Source: Spirochaetota bacterium (lineage in GTDB: Bacteria > Spirochaetota > UBA4802 > UBA5550). Taken from it: a stretch of DNA of 59,195 nt. The DNA lies in NCBI GenBank assembly GCA_016933025.1, contig JAFGBT010000051.1:1-59195 (forward strand), given 5' to 3'. A program made the translations under genes and the position numbers. Positions 50,389 through 58,905 of this stretch are shown in pieces; the first letter of the stretch is position 1, and each line of letters starts with the position of its first letter. The notes under the pieces are model-generated. The model saw only the letters and a program-made list of their open reading frames with translations, ran no database searches and had not been told where the DNA came from.

Positions 50389-53190
50389 CTATTTCTGTTT
50401 GAGGACAAATACTCCGTCCCATCCGCGCGGCGGGGGCGTTTTCATATATTCCTCGCACTTTTCTATATAGATCTTCGAAGGCCCGTCGTCAGGCACAACC
50501 TTTGCCGCCTGCTTAAATGAACTGATCGCCTGCTTCCAGTCGCGCTTGATGAAGTGGGCGCGGCCCTGGTTGTACTTCTCGAGCATCTCGTACATGTAAT
50601 CCGGGAGGGACCCCTTGGCGCCGAGCAGCTCGTAGATCGGCACGGCCTCCTTCTTGCCGACCACCCGTATCTTGCCGAGCTGGCGCCCGTCGATCCGCTC
50701 CTTCGCCGCCTCATAGGTCGACCCGCTGATCATGGCGCTTGTGTTGAAGGATTTGTTCGCCCCCTCAAGCCGCGACGCCAGGTTGACGGCGTCGCCCATG
50801 ACGGTGTAGTCCATCCGGGTGCGGGACCCCATGTTGCCCACCGTGGCCTTGCCCGAGTGGATCCCCATCCGCGCGAAAATCGGCTCCACTCCCTCATTCC
50901 GCCACTTTTCCTGCAGCTCGCGCAGGCGCTTCTTCATGTCCACGGCCGCCAGGCACGCCTTGACCGGGTGGTCCGGCATGGCGACCGGCGCGCCGTAGAA
51001 CGCCATGATGGCGTCTCCGATGTACTTGTCCACCGTGCCATTGTACTTAAGCACGATGTCGGTCATCTCGGTGAGGTACTCGTTCAGCCGCTTGACCAGA
51101 TCCTGGGGAGACAGCTTCTCGGATATGGTGGAAAACGACTTTATATCGGAGAAAAATATCGTGATCTCACGATCTTCGCCGCCCAGTTCGAGCGACTCCG
51201 GGTCCTTGATTATCTCGTCAATAACGCTTGGCGACAGGTAGAATGAGAAGGCATTCTTAATGAACCGCTTCTGGCTCTCCTCCTTCACGAACTTGATGGC
51301 CACGATGGCGATAGTCGGCAGGAACATGGAGAGCGCGATCCCCACCTGCTGCAGCCATAGGTTGAAGAATGCGAACGCCATCATCACGGCGACGTTCAGA
51401 ACCAGGAAGGTGAGCACCATGGTCACCATCGATCGCTTCGCGTTGAGCCGCTGTATCACGAATCCCATCGCGATCGCTGTCGCCAGCATGAGCAGGAAAT
51501 TGACGGGCCATTTGACCTTATTGATGAACTCCCCCTGCACGATGGTGTTGATCGTGTTATGATAGGTCCCCACGCGGGCATACTCGTTAAAGAGCGGTAT
51601 GGCGCCGATATCCTGCGTCCCCGTGGCGGTGAGACCGATCAGGACAACCCGGTCGGCAAGGTCCTGCACTCGTATCACGAGATCCATGGCCTGGCGGTCG
51701 TATTTGAGCTTCTTGAGGCGCGCCTCGGCTTTCTCGTCCTTCTTCTTCATTTTTTGCAGCGCCTTTTCCTGCGCGGAGATCTCCAGGTCGTAGTTTCTCA
51801 GGTATTCCAGCTTTGTCCGGTTCATCAATTTCCTGAGCTCGAGGACCTCCTTCCATTTATTCTGCTTCGCCTCTCCCCGAGGCGCTGCCTCGAACTCGGC
51901 GCGGACCTGTCCCATCTGCGCCTCGAGAGTCGAAAGGAACGGATTTTCGCTCAGCGCCGCTATCTGCTTTTTCAGTTCATTCACGCTCGCTTCGAGGTTT
52001 TTCTTCATGGCGGGATCCGCCGCCCCCCCCAGTTCCTCGCTGAATATCTCAACCTGCTCATTCAGGGCGCCCAGCTGGTCCGCCTTGATCTGATCTTCCA
52101 GTTCAAAGAGACCCCGGACATACTCCGCGATCGACTTCTTCTTGTCGTACGCCGATGGAGCGCGGTACTCCAGCACCGCGTAAAAAGAGACCAGCCGGAA
52201 CGTCTTTTCACGCCTGCCTCCCTTGCCCTGGCCGGAGCCGGCCCAGGTCACGTACAGCATCCCGTGATCGTCGATGGGGATGATAATGTCCTCGACCGCC
52301 TTTGTGCCGGGATCGATCGCGTTTTTCAGTGTTATGCGCTTTCCCGGCTCCACGTCGATGTTCTTCAGGCTGACGCCGCAGGTATCGGCGAGCATTATCA
52401 GGGCCAGGTTGAAGAACAGCCTTCCCTCGAAGGCCTGCACCAGGCGGACCTTCCGCACCGTTCCGTCGATGTCCGTATCCCTGTTCACGAACCCGAACGC
52501 GCGAGCCGTGTTCATCATGTCCGGGATCGGGTAGGATATGCTCTTTACGCTCGCATCGATCAGGGACTCGCACTGCTTTACCCTGTCAGGCCCGATTTTC
52601 ACCGATGACCGCTCGATGAACCTGGCCCGGGCCTTCCTGAACGACGCCTTTTTCTGTCTGAGAAGAACGTCGTAGTTCGGCGGCTCGTTGTTGAAGGTGT
52701 ACGATAGCACCACCTGGCCCATGTCCGCGATGCTCTCAGCGAATATCTTGTCGTTGTTGAAGCCGGCCGCGTCAAGCTCGGCCAGGGTTATGCGGCCCTC
52801 CGGCCCCGCCTTCTCCGCCAGGGTGTCGAAGCTCTTGTCGTCCAGGGTCCTGGGCGACTCGTCCAGGAACATCATGTCAAAGCCGGCCTGCGCGGCGCCC
52901 ACGTCCTTGAGGGTCTTAAGCCCTTTTGCGTAGAGATCGCGCGGCCACGGGTACTGCCCCTCGATGGTTATGCTGTTCTCGTCGACATCGAGAAAATAGA
53001 GACGGTTCCACTCCGCAATCGAGGGCCGTAATTTGAACCGGAGGTCGAAGAGGTTGAGCTCAAACCGCTCGTATGCCGAGGTGAAGCAGAACAGGACAAC
53101 GAGGAGATAACAGACAAGGGCCACCGCCACGCCGGAATACCTGTTCTCCTCGAGAAACTTGTTCGCGATTTCAATATATCTCTTGATCAT
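50389..53190 (-). CDS. CHASE2-domain adenylate cyclase (class III)
   Basis: A 933-residue protein. One membrane helix (about 20-38) leads to a large periplasmic CHASE2 domain (about 40-540) interrupted by a long coiled coil (about 350-500). Three membrane helices follow (about 550-635), then a class III cyclase domain (about 665-860). Metal-binding Asp residues are in FFSDIKSFS and GDAIMAFYG, and the Lys of DKYIGD favours ATP over GTP. A short helical tail ends in PPPRGWDGVFVLK. GAGGTG precedes the ATG. It is the last gene after the FecR, exported-protein and barrel genes. The product would be cAMP made in response to envelope signals. Confidence 0.92.
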   Translation of the reverse strand: MIKRYIEIANKFLEENRYSGVAVALVCYLLVVLFCFTSAYERFELNLFDLRFKLRPSIAEWNRLYFLDVDENSITIEGQYPWPRDLYAKGLKTLKDVGAAQAGFDMMFLDESPRTLDDKSFDTLAEKAGPEGRITLAELDAAGFNNDKIFAESIADMGQVVLSYTFNNEPPNYDVLLRQKKASFRKARARFIERSSVKIGPDRVKQCESLIDASVKSISYPIPDMMNTARAFGFVNRDTDIDGTVRKVRLVQAFEGRLFFNLALIMLADTCGVSLKNIDVEPGKRITLKNAIDPGTKAVEDIIIPIDDHGMLYVTWAGSGQGKGGRREKTFRLVSFYAVLEYRAPSAYDKKKSIAEYVRGLFELEDQIKADQLGALNEQVEIFSEELGGAADPAMKKNLEASVNELKKQIAALSENPFLSTLEAQMGQVRAEFEAAPRGEAKQNKWKEVLELRKLMNRTKLEYLRNYDLEISAQEKALQKMKKKDEKAEARLKKLKYDRQAMDLVIRVQDLADRVVLIGLTATGTQDIGAIPLFNEYARVGTYHNTINTIVQGEFINKVKWPVNFLLMLATAIAMGFVIQRLNAKRSMVTMVLTFLVLNVAVMMAFAFFNLWLQQVGIALSMFLPTIAIVAIKFVKEESQKRFIKNAFSFYLSPSVIDEIIKDPESLELGGEDREITIFFSDIKSFSTISEKLSPQDLVKRLNEYLTEMTDIVLKYNGTVDKYIGDAIMAFYGAPVAMPDHPVKACLAAVDMKKRLRELQEKWRNEGVEPIFARMGIHSGKATVGNMGSRTRMDYTVMGDAVNLASRLEGANKSFNTSAMISGSTYEAAKERIDGRQLGKIRVVGKKEAVPIYELLGAKGSLPDYMYEMLEKYNQGRAHFIKRDWKQAISSFKQAAKVVPDDGPSKIYIEKCEEYMKTPPPRGWDGVFVLKQK

Positions 53191-53270
53191 GGGCTCACCT
53201 CGTAAAAATTACAAGGGCCTGCCGGTTGACGCGCAGGCCTCGTTTACATTGCTGATGGAGCTTTTCAATC

Positions 53271-54743
53271 CTAGAAGCTTATGTTGAACCCTCCCATGAG
53301 AAAGTGCCGATAGGATTTCGATGAATAGGTGTATCCCGAATACGCGTCGTTGATACCATACCCGAATGCGTCGCCCGGCAGAAACAGACCGTAGTTGAGG
53401 AAAAATGCAAAGTCCTCAAATATCCGCCACCTGAGGGCCAGATCGACTCCCTGCCCGATGAACCGCTCCGGCCTCGTTGCGTCGAGGCCGTAGTTTATGT
53501 ATGCTTTGCTCTTGTGCTTCAGGTAGTAGAGGTACTTCAGGGTGATGGTCATGTTTTTAAGCGCGTAGAAGCTCGACCAGGATAAGGGCGAGAAGGAGAC
53601 GCTTCCGCTAATCACGTGCATGTTTGCCAGGACCGGCTTCAGGGCGTAGCCGCCGATATAGGTGCCGAAATAGAGGAAGCCGCGGTCCCTTCCCCAGGAG
53701 TTGCCGTTCTGAATCTTGTAGTTGTCCCTGTTATTATCGCCCGACCCGTGCGCGTACTCGATCTGGAACACCGGCTTCAGCATGACGTCGAGGAAATAGC
53801 TCAGGCTCGCGGTGACCGCATACGCGTCGATCTTCGTCTTCGTCGGCCGGTACCATCCGGGAGTCTCGCCGGAGAGGTAGCTCTCGCCGCGCTCCATAAC
53901 GAACTCGCCGATATAGGAGAGGCCGCTCGTGATAACGCCGTCCAGACCGACGCCGTAGTACTGCGATTCATAGCGGCTCCTCTGGGTGTAATAGTTGAAG
54001 AAATCCTGATCCCCGGCGATCGCGGAAGTGATCATCCTCTTCCTGTTATAGTATTCCTTGCCGAAATCGAACTGGGCGAGGCCGAATGCATACAGGGTCT
54101 GGTTAAACCAGGAGGTGGAGAGCTTGCCGCCGGCGAAAATCCGCTTCGCGCCGGTAGCCAGGTCACGATCGCTCAGGCCGTACGGGTTATCGTCCTTGAC
54201 CAGAAGGCCGGTGTACAGGCTGAAGGCCTGTATGTTCAGGTACTTGGAATAGAAATTGAATTCCGCGCCGTCGCCGCGCCCGTTGAAGACCAGGCCCGAG
54301 CCGAGGTTGAAGTATTTCCTCCCGATGGTGAAATCGACGTTTCTCCGCGGCGTGGCCATGGCGATATGCCCGAGGTCCAGATCCAGGACGTTCGAATCCT
54401 CCACCGATGTTGATCCCTTGTGGTGAATGACGGCGGTGTAGGTGTCCTTAGCCCGCACATACAGGAAGCTGTTGTCCCAGAGGTATGTCTTGAACCAAGC
54501 CCGGAAGGTATTCACGGACGTCACCAGGGTGTCGCCCGGGTTTTGCTGGTAGATGATGGCCGGCGTGACCCAGGCGCCGTACTGGAACCCGCTCCCCACC
54601 ATGTTCTTCGGCGATTGTATCACCCACATGTCCTTGTCGCCCTGGAGCTCGGGGAAATACTGGTCGTCTTTCGCGGCAAAGCCGGAACCGGCGAACGCCG
54701 CCATGATCATGAAAAGTGTTATCAGAGCTGTTATTCGTTTCAT
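53271..54743 (-). CDS. Outer-membrane beta-barrel, alginate-export-like
   Basis: A 490-residue protein with a signal peptide (MKRITALITLFMIMAAFAGS, cleavage near GFA-A). The mature part is rich in alternating aromatic and polar strands (e.g. FHYRG-like segments, YRHFLMGGFNISF at the end) and closes with Phe, the mark of outer-membrane barrels assembled by BamA. The size and strand pattern resemble the alginate-export family of about 18-stranded barrels; no alginate genes are present, so the cargo is unknown. GGAGG precedes the ATG. It overlaps the upstream small exported-protein gene by 4 nt. Confidence 0.78.
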   Translation of the reverse strand: MKRITALITLFMIMAAFAGSGFAAKDDQYFPELQGDKDMWVIQSPKNMVGSGFQYGAWVTPAIIYQQNPGDTLVTSVNTFRAWFKTYLWDNSFLYVRAKDTYTAVIHHKGSTSVEDSNVLDLDLGHIAMATPRRNVDFTIGRKYFNLGSGLVFNGRGDGAEFNFYSKYLNIQAFSLYTGLLVKDDNPYGLSDRDLATGAKRIFAGGKLSTSWFNQTLYAFGLAQFDFGKEYYNRKRMITSAIAGDQDFFNYYTQRSRYESQYYGVGLDGVITSGLSYIGEFVMERGESYLSGETPGWYRPTKTKIDAYAVTASLSYFLDVMLKPVFQIEYAHGSGDNNRDNYKIQNGNSWGRDRGFLYFGTYIGGYALKPVLANMHVISGSVSFSPLSWSSFYALKNMTITLKYLYYLKHKSKAYINYGLDATRPERFIGQGVDLALRWRIFEDFAFFLNYGLFLPGDAFGYGINDAYSGYTYSSKSYRHFLMGGFNISF

Positions 54744-55186
54744 TTCTGCGCCTCCATCCTTTCGGATACAAGCGCCATCACCTCGAGGAGCTCGTCGCCG
54801 GTGAGCGTGTCCAGCTCGCTGGTGTTCGGGGCCATGATCTCATCCGCCATGCAGGCCCGGAGGGCGTACCGCTCCGTGTCGAACATAAGGAAAAAGAGCG
54901 AGCTCTTCAGCTTCAGGTGGCGCGCCACCATGAGGGCCACCATGCCGCGTCGGAGCGGCCTCTTCTCGTCGTACTTTGTGAACTTGAGCAGCTTCATGTC
55001 CCTGAGGACCCTGACGTTCGCCTCGAAGCCGGCCGGGACCTTCCCCAGGGTATAGAGGAACATCCTGACCCCTTCCCCGAAAGACACTTTTTCCTTGTTG
55101 GCGAGTTCGTTGATGAAATTGATCTCCTGCGCCGAGGCGAAGGAACAGGCAAGTATGAATGACAAGAGCAGAACTACGCGTCTCAT
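54740..55186 (-). CDS. Small exported protein of unknown function
   Basis: A 148-residue protein beginning MRRVVLLLSFILACSFASAQ, a signal peptide (cleavage after ASA). The mature domain is helical (EINFINELANKEKVSFGEGVRMFLYTLGKVPAG... then MKLLKFTKYDEKRPLRRG) with no family I recognise. I start at the ATG at 55186 rather than 18 nt earlier because the signal peptide then begins cleanly. It is the second gene in the FecR-barrel-cyclase row and is joined to the barrel by ATGA. It may be a periplasmic partner of the barrel. Confidence 0.72.
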   Translation of the reverse strand: MRRVVLLLSFILACSFASAQEINFINELANKEKVSFGEGVRMFLYTLGKVPAGFEANVRVLRDMKLLKFTKYDEKRPLRRGMVALMVARHLKLKSSLFFLMFDTERYALRACMADEIMAPNTSELDTLTGDELLEVMALVSERMEAQK

Positions 55187-55364
55187 GAAGACCCCCCATA
55201 ACAAATCGAATGTTGGTGCGACTGCCGGGAAAATCCGGTTTCAGAATATCGAAATGCCCCGCCCGGGGCACGTTGAAACACTGCCTTGTGCTAAAACATC
55301 ATTCAAATGCTTCTGAAATTATCTAATATGAGACAAGCGGCGCTATACCGCGGTTTCTAAAGCC

Positions 55365-56108
55365 CTACGGAGCCGCCCCCACAGACGGCCATACCAGGTA
55401 CACCCGTACCGGAACCATGCCCCCGATGGTGCTTGAGCCGCCCGGGATCGTCGGCGGGGTAATCTGGAAATCGTCCCCGAACAGGTTGTATGCCGTTTCC
55501 TCGTCAATGGTGATGAATTTCGAATAGGTATTGGTGAGGAAACCCTGCATGCCGCCCATGACGTTGTCCGGCGAGCCGCTATTCGGCCTCTGGCGGAAGG
55601 TCAGGTTCCCGGTCAGGAAACTGCCGCCGCTGTTGAGCCCTTCACCTTCTATCATTCGAGAGTGCACGATAATCCAGCCGCCGAACGACGGGCCGTACCC
55701 GGTGGTATGCTCGCACCCGCGCACGCTCGAGGTGGCCACCGGCGTCGACACTTTGAACACGGTCTTGATCCGGGCGTCCTCGTTGGTCTTCGCGCGCACC
55801 GACCCGCGCCTCAGGCCGATCCGTGTGGTGGAGGTCCTGGCGGTCTGCTTGCTGTCGCTTATCTTCATAATGGTGAGGGGATTGACCGTCAGCAGGTTCT
55901 TGTTGATGTTGATCACCACCGTCGACCTGACGCCGGTGCTGATCTTTGTGCCGACCGCAAGAACCGCTCCCGCCTTCAGGGGCACCCACTGGCCGCCGGC
56001 CTTGTACGCTGCCGTCCCCTTCACGGACACGACCCGGATCTCGGCGAACGACGCGACCGCGAACAGAAGGGCGGCTGATATCATCATAGGAACTGCGAAT
56101 TTCTTCAT
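55365..56108 (-). CDS. Exported FecR-domain protein
   Basis: A 247-residue protein with a signal peptide (MKKFAVPMMISAALLFAVASFA) and a FecR domain (about 25-150, VKGTAAYKAGGQWVPLKAGAVLAVGTKISTGVRSTVVI). A flexible Gly/Ser-rich tail follows. FecR domains transmit envelope signals; stand-alone exported ones are often encoded beside CHASE2 cyclases. AGGAGG lies 6-7 nt before the ATG at 56108, which decides the start. It heads the row of genes running to the cyclase and would act in the periplasm or at the cell surface. Confidence 0.87.
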   Translation of the reverse strand: MKKFAVPMMISAALLFAVASFAEIRVVSVKGTAAYKAGGQWVPLKAGAVLAVGTKISTGVRSTVVININKNLLTVNPLTIMKISDSKQTARTSTTRIGLRRGSVRAKTNEDARIKTVFKVSTPVATSSVRGCEHTTGYGPSFGGWIIVHSRMIEGEGLNSGGSFLTGNLTFRQRPNSGSPDNVMGGMQGFLTNTYSKFITIDEETAYNLFGDDFQITPPTIPGGSSTIGGMVPVRVYLVWPSVGAAP

Positions 56109-56319
56109 TATATCCTCCTGGCAGGGGGCTTGCATGGATTACAAAATAGGGCCTGATATAATATATTGCAAACCTTTTTTAAGATTTTACCCGCTAATTT
56201 AATATAACACTTCAATAGGAAAAGATAATAAAAACAGGGAAAAATACAAAAAAAAAGTTGGGGTTAATTTTTACCGGAAACCATCAAAATCCGACATTAT
56301 CACGGCCAACATGTACTAA
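56109..56319. other. A/T-rich upstream region of the FecR operon
   Basis: A 211-bp A/T-rich stretch between the FecR gene and the MNT stop. On the minus strand several TTGAAG, TAAAAT and TATTAT boxes occur, but none with good spacing to call a promoter firmly. It probably carries the operon promoter. No ORF is seen. Confidence 0.35.
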
Positions 56320-56688
56320 TCAAGCCGCGGAACGGTACAATGCGATAGATGACCGGTCCAGGCTGAGGGTAAATCGCCGCTTTTCCGCGCGTAATCCTTC
56401 CAGTTCTTCAGTGGTGTACACGGTCATATCCACCGGCACGCCGCAATCCGGCGGCGTGAATTCGAGCGGCCTCGATTCGAACGGGATCGCCGATGAGCGC
56501 ACTTCAATCATGATGTCGAGATCGCTCCCCACTCCCCATGTTCCGTCCGCCATCGATCCATGACAGAGAATGCTCACGACAGACGGGTCGCCGCGTCCGG
56601 TCGTCTCCGCCCACTCGCGCGCCTTTTCCAGCACGGCCCGCCTGTCAGGCCATCTGAGAACCGCAGAATCCAACGATCTCACCGGCAT
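56320..56688 (-). CDS. MNT-type nucleotidyltransferase (putative antitoxin of a HEPN-MNT pair)
   Basis: A 122-residue protein with the minimal nucleotidyltransferase signature GSMADGTWGVGSDLDIMIEV (Gly44, Ser45, Asp56, Asp58) and a third Asp in GVPVDMTVY. MNT proteins pair with HEPN proteins and can silence them by AMPylation. I place the start at the ATG at 56688, where it overlaps the ancestral HEPN coding region by 44 nt; a longer Arg-rich N terminus is HEPN sequence in another frame. The MNT frame is intact while the HEPN frame is interrupted. It probably has no active partner unless the stop is read through. Confidence 0.82.
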   Translation of the reverse strand: MPVRSLDSAVLRWPDRRAVLEKAREWAETTGRGDPSVVSILCHGSMADGTWGVGSDLDIMIEVRSSAIPFESRPLEFTPPDCGVPVDMTVYTTEELEGLRAEKRRFTLSLDRSSIALYRSAA

Positions 56689-57034
56689 ACGCAATCGCCT
56701 CTTCGCTCTGTAATGCGCCGTAATGCTCGAAGGGAGCGCCCTCCGGGTGTCCGTTCGCGTAGCGCGTCGGAATTTAATGAGAATCAAGCACGCGCGCTTT
56801 ATCGAGAAACGCCTCCGGCATGCGGGCCGCCTCGGGGAGCTCCTCGATGAGCTTCCGCACCAGATGTCCCCACGCCTCCTGACCGTGATAAAGGTGCAGG
56901 GCCTTCACGGCCTTTTCCGCCGCCTGGTGCGCGGCAAAGCAGGCCCACTCGTGCCTGCCGGCCTTTTTCGAGTCCCGCGCCTGCTCCAGGTCCCGCTTCG
57001 CCTGCGCAAGCCAGTCACCTGATCTGTTCGGCAT
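56645..57034 (-). pseudogene. HEPN-domain gene interrupted by an in-frame TAA (putative toxin)
   Basis: The full frame from ATG 57034 to TGA 56645 is 129 codons, but codon 87 is TAA (56774-56776). The first 86 residues form the helical N terminus typical of HEPN proteins (DWLAQAKRDLEQARDSKKAG, FAAHQAAEKAVKALHL) and end exactly at RVLDSH, an R-x4-H motif of the HEPN ribonuclease active site. Beyond the stop the same frame continues with IPTRYANGHPEGAPFEHY and IAYAGEIV, which belong to the C-terminal helix of the family, and the expected residue at the stop is Tyr. One base change (TAC or TAT to TAA) would explain it. The product as read is a truncated HEPN; a sequencing error is possible. Confidence 0.85.
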
Positions 57035-57400
57035 CCTGTTCACCCCTCGATCGGGACAGTATACCACATTAAGCCGGATAAGAGCAACCATATTTCCCGT
57101 AGCGAGGGGCCCTTCGGAAAATGGTTTCCTACAAGTCTTTTGCGGCGCCCTCCCCCCACCCCCCCCAGAGGAAGGCTTATATTCCTTTCCCGTAGCGGGT
57201 GGCTCAAGCCCATTGCTACGGGAAGGGGCGCTTAAATAGAATGTCCGCAAAAATCATATATATACACCATAAAACAAGCAAAAAAACCGACATTGGCGGA
57301 TTAATATTCAAAATAATTGTTGCCTATGTTTAATTATACCGGAATTTGTTGTATAATATATAACAGTATCCCAATCATGAAAATTACGGAGAATCCAGCA
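57035..57400. other. Divergent intergenic region with short palindromic repeats
   Basis: The region separates the HEPN gene from the first lipoprotein gene. TTTCCCGTAGCG occurs at 57093-57104 and 57186-57197, and inverted as GCTACGGGAA at 57215-57224. A C-rich tract is present near 57150-57170. The part next to the lipoprotein is A/T-rich, with GGAG 9 nt before its ATG. Confidence 0.5.
57187..57224. repeat. Inverted repeat of a TTCCCGTAGC motif
   Basis: TTCCCGTAGC (57187-57196) and GCTACGGGAA (57215-57224) form a perfect 10-bp stem; the 18-nt loop itself can fold (GGGT with GCCC). A third, direct copy of the motif is at 57094-57103. It may be a REP-like element or a regulatory site for the HEPN-MNT genes. 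Confidence 0.6.
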
Positions 57401-58777
57401 ATGAAACGAACACTTCATTTCTTCATACTGGCGTGCATGGTCCTTGCACTGGGACTCTCCTGCTCAGACTCCGAATCCCGCGTTCCGGCGTATTTGAAAA
57501 CAGCGAAGGTCATCATTAACCTGGGCCTCCCGGAAGCACACGCAACAGCCAGCCAGTCGATCATCGACCGGGTGCTCCGATTCTTCGCGCGAGACGCCGT
57601 GGCGCAGACCGCCCCGGCCAGCTTCAGCTCCATATTCGTGCGTGTCACCGGCCCGGACATGGGCCCCATCGAGAAGACTTTTTCCCCCGGCGCGTCCATA
57701 TCGTTTGAGGTGCCGGCCGGCGCTGTACGCCAGTTCGAGGTGATCGCCTACGTGGCCCCGGGCGACCCGAGCGCCGCGGTCTCGTTTCGCGGCACGGGCG
57801 CGGCAAGCCTGCCTGCCGGGTCGACCGTGAGCATTATCGTAGCCATGTCGTTGTACGAGACAAAGCTGGTGATACCGGAATATTACAATAACCGTCTTTA
57901 CATAATTGACAGCCTTGTAGATACAATACCAGTAACGATATATGCTAATACCTTGGCTGAAAAAAATTCTCCTGAGTTTAGTTCATGGTATACCTTTATG
58001 GATATTCAACCGTATGACATTGATTATGATTCGCTCGGCAGGATATACATGTCCAATGATCCAGACGTGGAGTACGCCTGCATTATGCGCATGAATACCG
58101 TCAATGGAGATGGCGTCGTCCCGATCGTGGAGCTGTCTGGAATGGGTCAAATCTATGGAATTGCCATAGACAGGAAGCGCAACCTGCTCTATTACGGCAC
58201 TGACTCGAATGGAATATGGTCCGTTGACCTGTCATTAAAAACAGAAAGACAATTGCCATTGCCAATTGCCTATTCTGGTTTGAGTATGATCCGAGGCATC
58301 GCGATAGACGAGGAAGGCAACTGCCTGTACCTGACAGGCAGTTATGGCGGTTTTTATGGTGTATTAAAATTTAAGGCTGACGAACCGGAGAACACAGATA
58401 TTACCAGATGGACCCAGCTGACCTCACTTGAGCCCACTGACGAGACCTTTGACGTGTTGATCAAGAAGCCGTTCGTGTATGTCTCCCAGTATTCCACCAG
58501 CGGCGGAACAAACAACAACATACTCCAGTTGGCGGCCGCAGACCTGACCTATACGGGAACAATCATGGAAGGCCTGATATCTGTTGAACCGCCAATTTTC
58601 TTTTTCGGACCAACCCGTTTCGTGGCAAAGATGAACAGGGGCATCAGGGTCATGGACCAGGCTCCGTCACTCATCGACAATCGAATCGTGTTCTTTCTCG
58701 ACATGGACGGGACCGGCTGGTACCCGTACACGCCGCCCGCTCTGCTGTCGCCGTTCATATTTTACTATATGCCATAG
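57401..58777 (+). CDS. Lipoprotein with a beta-propeller-like domain, tandem copy 1
   Basis: A 458-residue lipoprotein (lipobox GLSC, lipid Cys21, MKRTLHFFILACMVLALGLSC). The N-terminal 150 residues are a domain also present in the next gene, with VIINLGLPEAHATASQSIID and FSSIFVRVTGPDMGP. The rest has repeated GIAIDRKRNLLYYG and GIAIDEEGNCLYLTG segments typical of NHL/SMP-30-type propeller blades. GGAG lies 9 nt before the ATG. The middle third (about 57880-58560) is visibly richer in A/T than the N-terminal part, which fits a mosaic origin. It ends 19 nt before a strong hairpin. Surface-exposed role inferred. Confidence 0.78.
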   Translation: MKRTLHFFILACMVLALGLSCSDSESRVPAYLKTAKVIINLGLPEAHATASQSIIDRVLRFFARDAVAQTAPASFSSIFVRVTGPDMGPIEKTFSPGASISFEVPAGAVRQFEVIAYVAPGDPSAAVSFRGTGAASLPAGSTVSIIVAMSLYETKLVIPEYYNNRLYIIDSLVDTIPVTIYANTLAEKNSPEFSSWYTFMDIQPYDIDYDSLGRIYMSNDPDVEYACIMRMNTVNGDGVVPIVELSGMGQIYGIAIDRKRNLLYYGTDSNGIWSVDLSLKTERQLPLPIAYSGLSMIRGIAIDEEGNCLYLTGSYGGFYGVLKFKADEPENTDITRWTQLTSLEPTDETFDVLIKKPFVYVSQYSTSGGTNNNILQLAAADLTYTGTIMEGLISVEPPIFFFGPTRFVAKMNRGIRVMDQAPSLIDNRIVFFLDMDGTGWYPYTPPALLSPFIFYYMP

Positions 58778-58795
58778 TATATTTTCGTATAATGA

Positions 58796-58827
58796 GGACG
58801 GGCGCGGCCCAATAGCCGCGCCCGTCC
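58796..58827. terminator. Perfect 12-bp GC-rich hairpin between the lipoprotein genes
   Basis: GGACGGGCGCGG (58796-58807) pairs with CCGCGCCCGTCC (58816-58827) around an 8-nt loop, 18 nt after the first lipoprotein stop codon. The following sequence is AAAAATTTC rather than a T-run. It is a terminator-like structure separating two tandem genes. Confidence 0.6.
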
Positions 58828-58905
58828 AAAAATTTCTTGCAATTTCCTTTCCCATGTTATATCTTTTAATGTGCATATGCCCATACCGATATCAAGGAGA
58901 ACATC

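Noticed and set aside
51559..52608. A 349-codon plus-strand ORF inside the cyclase gene.
   Set aside because: Antisense to the CHASE2 domain coding sequence; rich in Arg, His and Leu as expected for a shadow frame.
53616..54413. A 265-codon plus-strand ORF opposite the barrel gene.
   Set aside because: Antisense shadow of a gene with signal peptide, ribosome-binding site and C-terminal Phe.
56688..56787. A longer N terminus for the MNT protein from 56787.
   Set aside because: The extra 33 residues are Arg-rich and correspond to HEPN sequence in another frame.
57035..57250. A longer HEPN start at 57250.
   Set aside because: The added 72 residues cross the palindromic repeats and the C-rich tract and do not look like protein sequence.
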